From positions 1 through 49,424 of the forward strand of contig JAPLJV010000011.1 in NCBI GenBank assembly GCA_026388415.1: 49,424 bases of DNA, written 5' to 3'. Source of the stretch: Deltaproteobacteria bacterium (GTDB lineage: Bacteria; Desulfobacterota; Syntrophia; Syntrophales; JACQWR01). Positions 43,458-49,424 of this stretch are shown here, in pieces. The translations under genes were made by a program, and so were the position numbers. Each line of letters opens with the position of its first letter. Position 1 is the first letter of the stretch. The notes under the pieces were generated by a model, which did no database searches, was not told the DNA's origin, and was given only the letters and a program-made list of their open reading frames with translations.

Positions 43458-44021
43458 TTATTTTTTTAAACTCTTTCCGATATTCCATGCCTTGCCGAGA
43501 TTTTCACCGACAGACCAGTAATGATTGTCCGGCATTGTCAGTGTGAACGGATTTACTTTTTTAATATCCAACATATTATCCGTCATATATTTTTCTTCTG
43601 TAAAAACCTCTTTAGGCTCCCCTATGTATAGCGTGTTAGACGGCAGTTTGACTGTATCATATAAAGAAAATGACATACAAACCGGACATTCTTCAATCAG
43701 TGGCGCTTTGCCTAAATCACCGTAGAAAACATTGAAAAATTCGGATTTATCTGTTTTACCTCCGGAAGCCAGTCCGCAATAATCGGTTTTCTCAATTAAC
43801 GAAACATCGGGAATATTGATACTGAATTCTTTGTTTTCTTCAATGCCTTTATTTGTATGATGCGGTCCTAATGCTATCGCAAACAAAGGCGGCTTGGAAT
43901 TGACTCTTGAAACCCAGCCTACAGCCATGAAATTTACTTTCCCCTCAACAACAGAGCCTGCCAATACCATCGGCATTGGATATAAAAAAGCCGAATAACT
44001 CTCAATTTTGATTTTTTTCAT
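43458..44021 (-). CDS. Flavin reductase/flavoredoxin family protein
   Basis: 187-aa FMN-binding split-barrel protein. The N-terminal YPMPMVLAGSVVEGKVNFMAVGWVSRVNSKPPLFAIALG and the HTNKGIEENKEFSINIPD segment are characteristic of flavoredoxins, which carry FMN and pass electrons in anaerobic Desulfobacterota. VDYCGLASGGKTDKSEFF-type sequence follows (C82). Strong AAGGAGG before the ATG. The physiological partner is unknown. Confidence 0.88.
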   Translation of the reverse strand: MKKIKIESYSAFLYPMPMVLAGSVVEGKVNFMAVGWVSRVNSKPPLFAIALGPHHTNKGIEENKEFSINIPDVSLIEKTDYCGLASGGKTDKSEFFNVFYGDLGKAPLIEECPVCMSFSLYDTVKLPSNTLYIGEPKEVFTEEKYMTDNMLDIKKVNPFTLTMPDNHYWSVGENLGKAWNIGKSLKK

Positions 44022-44064
44022 ACTGTCCCCTCCTTGTTATTTGATTACAAAATGAACACAAAGC

Positions 44065-44098
44065 TCACCTGCCACGCGCTTTTGGGCGGTCAGGTGGA
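44065..44098. terminator. Imperfect hairpin between brnA and flavoredoxin
   Basis: TCACCTG and CAGGTGGA pair, with a further GC-rich interior, in the gap downstream of brnA. Tail is GCTTTGTGTT on the minus strand, so it is only a weak terminator candidate. Confidence 0.35.
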
Positions 44099-44122
44099 GT
44101 GATTAGTTAGAGATTTTATTAT

Positions 44123-44347
44123 TCAAGACGCCTTTTCAAGACGCTCTGCTACCCAAAATTTGATAATAGATTGTCTGGGTACACCCAAACGCCTTGCTTC
44201 TTTATCCAGTAATTGAATCATCCACACGGGAAAATCTACATTCACCCTTTTCTGTCCCTGCTCCGGCCGTCTTGCCTTTGACATATCAAGATGCTCGGAA
44301 ATATCCCCGCCCTCATCAAATTTTTTGTCAAACTCACGAGCCTTCAT
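44123..44347 (-). CDS. brnA: BrnA-type antitoxin
   Basis: 74-aa DNA-binding antitoxin. MKAREFDKKFDEGGDI is the toxin-binding N-terminus, and RVNVDFPVWMIQLLDKEARRLGVPRQSIIKFW is a CopG/ribbon-helix-helix-like DNA-binding end. GGAGG nine bases before the ATG at 44347 supports this start over a TTG at 44356. It overlaps the toxin gene by 14 bases, as usual in brnTA, where the toxin gene comes first. Confidence 0.9.
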   Translation of the reverse strand: MKAREFDKKFDEGGDISEHLDMSKARRPEQGQKRVNVDFPVWMIQLLDKEARRLGVPRQSIIKFWVAERLEKAS

Positions 44348-44597
44348 ATATATCAACCTCCTCTTTTCTGGATCGCCGCACCGAAATAATTCTTATCTTT
44401 TCAGACCGATAAGTAATAACGCCTGACCAGTACTTCCCTGAAATATTGCCGATTACCAGAAATCTTGGTTCATCGCTGGTTATAACCGGAATCTCAATTA
44501 GATCAGGATCATTCCACAGGGTTTGAGCTTCACAAAAGTCAATCCCATGTTTTTCCTTATTGCTGTTACTTTTTATCGGATTAAATTCAAATTCCAT
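44334..44597 (-). CDS. brnT: BrnT-type ribonuclease toxin
   Basis: 87-aa RelE-like toxin of the BrnT family. Landmarks are the F-x-P-x-K start (EFEFNPIKS), NKEKHGIDFCEAQTLWND and the terminal ISVRRSRKEEVDIYE. Its catalytic basic residues (R and K of RRSRKEE) are kept, so it appears intact. It inhibits translation by RNA cleavage unless BrnA binds it; the complex represses its own promoter in known systems. The ATG at 44597 follows a promoter so closely that the mRNA would be almost leaderless. Confidence 0.9.
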   Translation of the reverse strand: MEFEFNPIKSNSNKEKHGIDFCEAQTLWNDPDLIEIPVITSDEPRFLVIGNISGKYWSGVITYRSEKIRIISVRRSRKEEVDIYEGS

Positions 44598-44598
44598 A

Positions 44599-44634
44599 GT
44601 ATAATTATTATACCTTCGTTATACATAGAGTCAA
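44599..44634 (-). promoter_or_regulatory. brnTA promoter with overlapping palindromic operator
   Basis: Minus strand TTGACT (44634-44629), 16-base spacer, TATAAT (44612-44607). A perfect 15-bp palindrome GTATAATAATTATAC (44599-44613) overlaps the -10 box. The expected start near 44600 is only about three bases from the toxin ATG. Confidence 0.75.
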
Positions 44635-44801
44635 TAAATTTTTTAGGCTAACGTAGCGATCACCGGCCAGCGGAACGCGGGCAAAAACTGCCGGTTGTTT
44701 TTTCAGTGGAAGAGAGGGATTGACAGATTGATTCGGACAACTGAGGAAAAAATTCGAATCGGAGAGCTGGCGAATCGGCGAATGAGACCACTAAAGTTGT
44801 A

Positions 44802-45290
44802 TTATCCGAATAGTGACAGAAAATATTCCTTAATCTCCGGCGATGCGTGGCTGAAGTCAAATTTATTGATGAAATGTTCTATAGGTAAATCTTTAGCCTC
44901 TCTGAAGAGGGCGTCTATCCTGGCACAAACCTCGCCCTGATCGTTTTCCAGCCATGCCGTTGCATGGATATCCCTGTCCTCAATTCTTAGAAACCGGCCC
45001 TTGGCAATGTAAGGACTGCCGCACATTACAGGTTTAAAAAATTCCATCTTAGTTTGTCTTGTCATGCTGATCTTTTTCGTTTCCATAAAGATTACATACC
45101 AGATAATGACATCCAGAATGCCGAAAATCATCCCACCGTGCAAAACATCCGTATAACCCTCAAAGCGGTTGTCGAGGTTCACATCACAATAGACCAGCCC
45201 GGGTTCATACATCATCCGAAGCCTTAATCCGTCTTCCCTGTTAAATCCGCAAAAGAACGAATCCTTATAAACCGGAAGCACACCTTTCAT
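44802..45290 (-). CDS. PaaI-type hotdog thioesterase family protein
   Basis: 162-aa hotdog-fold protein, probably hydrolysing an acyl-CoA thioester. The core has FEGYTDVLHGGMIFGILDVIIWYV (HGG motif near 51-53, as in PaaI-like thioesterases), then TKMEFFKPVMCGSPYIAKGRFLR. A 25-residue helical extension follows. GGAGG before the ATG. The specific thioester is unknown. It stands alone between the toxin-antitoxin module and the ABC-F gene. Confidence 0.83.
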   Translation of the reverse strand: MKGVLPVYKDSFFCGFNREDGLRLRMMYEPGLVYCDVNLDNRFEGYTDVLHGGMIFGILDVIIWYVIFMETKKISMTRQTKMEFFKPVMCGSPYIAKGRFLRIEDRDIHATAWLENDQGEVCARIDALFREAKDLPIEHFINKFDFSHASPEIKEYFLSLFG

Positions 45291-45448
45291 TCTGTTTCCT
45301 CCATTTTCAAGTCGTTAGCGATTGGCAAAAAACAACCAAATTTGTTTTTCCCGGCTGACCGCTAACTGCTGAATGCTGAATTTATTGTTTCGCGTTGCGC
45401 AATTGAACTTTCGCATTTTCCTTGCGATATGCAGCAATCTCTAACTTA

Positions 45449-47353
45449 CTAACGGTCAAATTTCGCGGCCAGTTCCTCCAGATCACCCCAGCGCCGGTAG
45501 GTCTCATCGAGCTCCCTTGTCAACGCTGCTAATTGTTCATTGGCGGCCTTTATTTTCAGGACGTCATTCTTGACGTAGAAATCAGGGGAATTTAAGGTGG
45601 CCGTCAGGTTCTGGATGTCCTTTTCCAACGCGGCTATTTTCTGTGGCAACCCTTCCAGTTCGTGCGTCTCCTTATAGGAAAGTTTGCGCTTCTCCCGGGG
45701 TGGTCGGGGTTGTTTTTTACTCCCCGGTTTCAGCGAGGTCTGGGATGGCCAGGCTGCGGCGGACCGCTGGCGGAGCCAGTCGTCGTAGCCGCCCACGTAT
45801 TCCTGAAGACGGCCCTCGCCCTCAAAGACAATCGTCGAGGTGACCATGTTATTGAGAAAGGCCCGGTCGTGACTGACCAAAAGGACGGTGCCGCCGTATT
45901 CCAGGAGCCTGTCTTCCAGCAGTTCCATGGTTTCGGCATCGAGGTCGTTGGTAGGCTCATCCAGAACCAGGACATTCGAGGGGACGCTGAAGAGCTTCGC
46001 CAAAAGCAGGCGGTTGCGTTCGCCGCCCGAGAGGCTCTTGACGGTGGCCATGATCTGAGCGGGCGAGAAGAGAAAATCCTTGAGGTAGGCGATGACATGG
46101 CGCGGTGTGCCGCCGACAAAGACCTGGTCGCTGTCGCCGGCGATATTCTCTTTTATGGTCAGCTTCTCATCAAGTTTGTTCCGCAGTTGATCGAAGTAGG
46201 CGATATTGAGGCGGGCGCCTAAGCGGATATTGCCCTGCTGTGGCGCCAGCTCGCCGAGCAGAAGCTTGATAAGGGTGGTTTTGCCCGAACCGTTGGGGCC
46301 AATTATCCCTACCCGGTCCCCCCGGATGATGTTGGTGGAGAACTGAGCAACGATCTTACGGTCGTCATAGGAGAAGCTGATTTCTTCGACGTCCGCAACG
46401 AGCTTGCCACTACGCTCGGCTTGTTGGATTACCAGTCTGACGCTGCCATCCTGGTCCCTCCGGCCGGCCCGTTCTTTACGCATCTGCAGGAGAGCCCGCA
46501 CGCGACCTTCATCCCGGGTACGGCGGGCCTTGACGCCGCGCCTGATCCAGGCCTCCTCCTGATTCAGCTTTTTATCGAAATCGTGCCGCTGCTTTTCTTC
46601 CGCCTCCAGCATGGCCTGGCGGCGTTCTAAGTATGTAGCGTAATCGCAGGCAAAGGACAGCAGGTGGCCCCGGTCAATCTCCACGATGCGGGTGGCCAAT
46701 TTCTGGAGAAAGGCCCGGTCATGGGTTACGAAGATGATTGTCCCGTCATACTTCAGCAGAAAGTCTTCAAGCCATAAAATAGCATTGATATCGAGGTGAT
46801 TCGTTGGCTCATCCAACAGCAGGAGGTCCGGTTCGTTGACGAGCGCCTTGGCCAGAAAAACGCGGCGCTTCAATCCGGCCGACAGGAATTGGAAGAGGGC
46901 GTTGGCATCCAGTTCCGTCCTTGCCATTACCGCCTCGACCCGCTGGTGGTAGCGCCAGGCGCCGGATGTCTCCAGCCGGTGTTGAATCTCGGCGAGCTTT
47001 TTGAGCAGGCCGACATCGCTTGTCTGGGTCATCTGGTTGGTCAGGGTGCGGTATTCCCGGAGCAGATCCAGATGCTCCTGACTGCCCGAGGCCACTACAT
47101 CATAGACCGTTCCGGGCAGGTCGTCGGGGACCTCTTGGGGCAGCATGGCGACGCGGAGATTGACGGCCCTGATGATCGCGCCCTGATCGGGAACGATATC
47201 GCCGCGGATCAGCCTCAGGAGCGTGGATTTACCGGCGCCGTTGCGGCCTGACAGCCCGATTCGCTCGCCGGCATCAATCTGCAGGGTAGCGCCGTCTAAA
47301 AGCAGCGGCCCGCCAAAGCTTACCGAAATATCATTGAGCGCGATTATTCCCAT
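45449..47353 (-). CDS. uup: ABC-F ATPase, Uup-like
   Basis: Soluble duplicated ABC ATPase (634 aa from ATG 47353) without membrane domains, of the ribosome-associated ABC-F group. First cassette: Walker A GRNGAGKST near 35-43, signature in LSAGLKRRVFLAKAL, Walker B LLLLDEPTNHLD. Second cassette: GPNGSGKTTLIKLLLG, LSGGERNRLLLAKLF, VLDEPTNDLD. A linker with ERRQAMLEAEEKQRHDFDKK lies between them. A C-terminal coiled coil (about 570-634) with two heptad-rich helices resembles that of Uup, which acts at ribosomes/branched DNA. The reading frame extends 36 codons further upstream, but the canonical start MGIIALNDISVSFGG is at 47353. Confidence 0.9.
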   Translation of the reverse strand: MGIIALNDISVSFGGPLLLDGATLQIDAGERIGLSGRNGAGKSTLLRLIRGDIVPDQGAIIRAVNLRVAMLPQEVPDDLPGTVYDVVASGSQEHLDLLREYRTLTNQMTQTSDVGLLKKLAEIQHRLETSGAWRYHQRVEAVMARTELDANALFQFLSAGLKRRVFLAKALVNEPDLLLLDEPTNHLDINAILWLEDFLLKYDGTIIFVTHDRAFLQKLATRIVEIDRGHLLSFACDYATYLERRQAMLEAEEKQRHDFDKKLNQEEAWIRRGVKARRTRDEGRVRALLQMRKERAGRRDQDGSVRLVIQQAERSGKLVADVEEISFSYDDRKIVAQFSTNIIRGDRVGIIGPNGSGKTTLIKLLLGELAPQQGNIRLGARLNIAYFDQLRNKLDEKLTIKENIAGDSDQVFVGGTPRHVIAYLKDFLFSPAQIMATVKSLSGGERNRLLLAKLFSVPSNVLVLDEPTNDLDAETMELLEDRLLEYGGTVLLVSHDRAFLNNMVTSTIVFEGEGRLQEYVGGYDDWLRQRSAAAWPSQTSLKPGSKKQPRPPREKRKLSYKETHELEGLPQKIAALEKDIQNLTATLNSPDFYVKNDVLKIKAANEQLAALTRELDETYRRWGDLEELAAKFDR

Positions 47354-47499
47354 AGTCTTAATTATCAACCCTGTTCCACATATCTGCAACCGGCGACCTG
47401 TGTCAAGCAGGAAAACCCTTTTACTTGACAGCGCACAGCTTGCTTCATATACTCCACACATGGATGACCACGGGCATCAGTCTGGCGGCGAGGGGAAAG

Positions 47500-47607
47500 G
47501 CGCCGATTTCAAAGACCCTGCAGGAGACCGGTGACGATCGCACCCGGGCCTCCGGCATCAACCGCCGCACCCGGCAAAATAAACTCAAGGAGTACGGTAT
47601 CCAATGA
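47500..47607 (+). pseudogene. Degenerate C-terminal Fis-type HTH fragment of an NtrC-family regulator
   Basis: The frame ending at 47607 reads [32 protein letters not shown]. This aligns by eye with the HTH tail of sigma54 activators (typically ...[32 protein letters not shown]), with a few residues deleted and substituted. Nothing upstream resembles the AAA+ domain, so only a remnant survives. Its TGA overlaps the LysR start. It may have supplied a translation leader. Confidence is limited by the short length. Confidence 0.5.
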
Positions 47608-48533
47608 ATAATTTCAAGAACATCACCCTCCAGCAATTGGAAAGTCTCATTGCCCTGGTTGAAGTGGGCAACTATACCAAAGCGTCGGTTAGTCTCTTTC
47701 TCTCGCAGTCTGCCCTGACCAAACATATTCAAAACATGGAAGACGCGGCAGGAACGAAGCTTGTTCAGCGGAGCAGCGCCGGAATTACCCTGACGCCGGA
47801 AGGGCAGGTTCTTTACGGCTATGCCAAGCGGGCAGCGCGACTGCGGGACGAAGCCCGAGAGCGCGTGGAACGACTGAAAAATCAGGATTCCGGTCATATC
47901 TACATCGCCGCCAGCACGACGCCGGCGACCTATATTCTTCCCCAATTGCTGACATATATGCTGCCCGCGCATCCGGAGATAAAAGTACATATCCAGATGC
48001 ATGACAGCGAAGAAGTTTTACAGATGGTGCTTAACAATCAGGCCGAGATCGGTTTCATCGGGAAGGAGACAGCAAATAAAAAAATTGAATCGGTGCGACT
48101 TTGCCGGGATAAACTCGTGCTGGCCGTTCCCCCGCAGCATCGGCTTGCCGGGCAACCGTCCGTGACCATTGCCGAGCTTGCTCAGGAAGCCTTTGTCATC
48201 CGGGAGCATGGTTCCGCAACGAGGGCTATTTTTGAAGGCTTCCTCCAGCAGCAGGGCGGCAATCGCCTGTCCCAGTTTAGCGTGATTTGTGAAATGGGAA
48301 GCACCGAGGCCGTGAAGGAAGCCATCTTGGCCGGTCTCGGCATTTCGATTCTTTCTGTTTTTGCCATCAAGCGTGAGCTGGAGCAAGGTTTGCTCATGCC
48401 GGTGGACATCGCCGCCTGTTCCATGGAGAGACATTTTTATATTATCTACCGGAAAAATTTTCCTTTTAGAAAACATCACCGGCTTTTTCTGGAAATTATA
48501 AAAAAACTATCGGCGTCGCTGGTAATCTCATAA
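47604..48533 (+). CDS. LysR-family transcriptional regulator
   Basis: 309 aa. The N-terminal HTH is ITLQQLESLIALVEVGNYTKASVSLFLSQSALTKHIQNMEDAAGTKLVQRSSAGITLTPEGQ, split at about residue 30. The effector-binding domain has GHIYIAASTTPATYILPQLL, EIGFIGKE, SVTIAELAQEAFVIREHGSATR and ILAGLGISILSVFAIKRELEQG. CysB/CbbR-like. Effector and targets are unknown; the divergent ABC-F gene (about 250 bp away) or a gene outside the window are candidates. It overlaps the 3' end of the restriction gene by six bases in convergent orientation. Confidence 0.92.
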   Translation: MNNFKNITLQQLESLIALVEVGNYTKASVSLFLSQSALTKHIQNMEDAAGTKLVQRSSAGITLTPEGQVLYGYAKRAARLRDEARERVERLKNQDSGHIYIAASTTPATYILPQLLTYMLPAHPEIKVHIQMHDSEEVLQMVLNNQAEIGFIGKETANKKIESVRLCRDKLVLAVPPQHRLAGQPSVTIAELAQEAFVIREHGSATRAIFEGFLQQQGGNRLSQFSVICEMGSTEAVKEAILAGLGISILSVFAIKRELEQGLLMPVDIAACSMERHFYIIYRKNFPFRKHHRLFLEIIKKLSASLVIS

Positions 48534-49424
48534 CAAACACCGCGAGGAATGACAAAATCTCTTAGCTAAGCCATCCAAAGTGATGTTTTCCGCGATCTCA
48601 TCATGAGGAATGAGCAGATAACGCCAGGGTTTGCCTCCGTTACTGAGGGCATGGTTCGATGCGTTGGCGCACCACGCAACGGCAATCTTCTTTTTAGCCA
48701 AAACGATGGCATCTTCCATCTGGTTCTTGGCTTTTGGTTCGAGCATGAAAATCGTTTCCGACGTCTCGGCCACAAAATCCGGCTGATATTCGAGGTGATC
48801 GGCGCCAACACGATAAAAAATTTGAAACTGGCCCTTGGCGGGTTTGAACCATTTGATGGTATCCCTGTCGAGGATCACGGCCAGCTTACGTTCCGCCTCC
48901 GAGGCGAACTTTTGCACGGGATAGAGGCACCGGGTGAAACCATTGAAGAGATATTTCGCCATGTTGCTCTTATCTGAGGGAGACACATGGTAATCAAGGG
49001 GCGGCTCCGTTATGGAATATGTATAGGCGCTTTCCTTAAGCTCGGTATAGCCTTTGCTGATGATCACTTCGTACCCGGCCACATCCTCCCAGTAATGGGT
49101 TAGCATCTGCGAGTGTATAAACCGCGCGATATCACGCTGATAGCAGCGAAGCACCTTGCGCGTGTCTTCCTCGGAAAGATAGGTTTTAAAATGTTCCACT
49201 GTCTGTGCGGCCAGATCATAGAGCAGATCGGCATGGTCGTCATAGGAAATATCATCGAAATCAACCAGGCCGCTAACCACATAGTCCTCTAAACGTGATT
49301 CCTCAATTCCGCCGCGGCTCAGCGCCAGCACTTCTAATTGATGGGTCCGGAGGTGTTGAATCCATAGCTCGTCGGAGACGGCCGGATATTTCAGCGCCTC
49401 CAAGGACAGCATAAAGGGTTTGAA
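48528..49424 (-). CDS. Type III restriction endonuclease, Res subunit, C-terminal part (runs off window)
   Basis: The frame is open through the right edge, so only the C-terminal 298 or so codons are seen. The recognised segment is the Res endonuclease domain: AERKLAVILDRDTIKWFKPAKGQF, YRVGADHLEYQPDFVAET and IFMLEPKAKNQMEDA. It carries the PD-x..-ExK catalytic triad (PDF, then E-x-K), then KPWRYLLIPHDEI. In type III systems this subunit carries helicase and nuclease activity and needs the partner Mod methyltransferase, which would be upstream of the window edge. No lesion is seen in this part. Confidence 0.88.
   Translation of the reverse strand, partial: FKPFMLSLEALKYPAVSDELWIQHLRTHQLEVLALSRGGIEESRLEDYVVSGLVDFDDISYDDHADLLYDLAAQTVEHFKTYLSEEDTRKVLRCYQRDIARFIHSQMLTHYWEDVAGYEVIISKGYTELKESAYTYSITEPPLDYHVSPSDKSNMAKYLFNGFTRCLYPVQKFASEAERKLAVILDRDTIKWFKPAKGQFQIFYRVGADHLEYQPDFVAETSETIFMLEPKAKNQMEDAIVLAKKKIAVAWCANASNHALSNGGKPWRYLLIPHDEIAENITLDGLAKRFCHSSRCLL

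Noticed and set aside
44660-44860. 66-aa minus-strand frame between the thioesterase and brnT
   Set aside because: No family signature, no ribosome site; it overlaps the end of the thioesterase gene. The gap holds only weak inverted repeats.

Overview
The window looks like chromosome from an anaerobic, syntrophic-type Desulfobacterota (Syntrophales/Syntrophus-Smithella style). Grounds: a PxxKW cysteine-rich protein, the deltaproteobacterial gene order infC-rpmI-rplT-pheS-pheT-ihfA-merR, sigma54/NtrC regulation, and a large electron-transfer gene cluster built from ETF, heterodisulfide-reductase (Hdr) and FrhB modules next to acyl-CoA enzymes. Lineage is inferred from family content only.

Layout. 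0.3-3.4 kb (minus): a DedA membrane protein, then UDP-glucose dehydrogenase and UDP-xylose synthase, both resembling the animal enzymes. 3.5-7.5 kb (plus): rsmI, a small two-repeat protein, an envelope group (FlgT-N-like exported protein, DUF799 lipoprotein, FecR-domain protein) and a CDP-alcohol phosphatidyltransferase. 7.6-15 kb: tRNA-Val(GAC) and the translation operon thrS-infC-rpmI-rplT-pheS-pheT-ihfA-merR. Its infC appears to start at AUA. 15-20.4 kb: PxxKW protein (minus), an incomplete PTS (EIID, HPr, EI) and a PlsB-type acyltransferase. 20.4-26.6 kb: enolase, smpB, a methyltransferase overlapping a zinc-ribbon/NUDIX/RsbRD fusion, RNase D and an MtaD-type deaminase.

26.8-37.1 kb (minus) is the centrepiece. 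It is a ten-gene operon transcribed as HdrD-like, etfB, etfA, HdrA-like (437 aa), HdrA (565 aa), MvhD, FrhB-like, HdrC, HdrB, HdrA-like (578 aa). It is preceded by a GG-N10-GC sigma54-type promoter and interrupted by a 122-bp palindromic mini-element that supplies the stop codon of the 565-aa hdrA. Upstream are an acyl-CoA dehydrogenase, a 19-codon ORF and a broken acyl-CoA ligase with its own sigma54-type promoter. A divergent histidine kinase/NtrC-type regulator pair shares that intergenic region, which holds a perfect palindrome. The natural reading is a soluble, flavin-based bifurcating or confurcating complex that takes acyl-CoA electrons through ETF into Hdr/FrhB modules, under local two-component/sigma54 control. 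The partners and the redox direction are inference.

42.8-49.4 kb: MaoC hydratase, flavoredoxin, a BrnT/BrnA toxin-antitoxin pair with a near-leaderless promoter, a hotdog thioesterase, a Uup-like ABC-F ATPase, a decayed Fis-type HTH fragment, a LysR regulator, and the 3' part of a type III restriction endonuclease gene that runs off the window.
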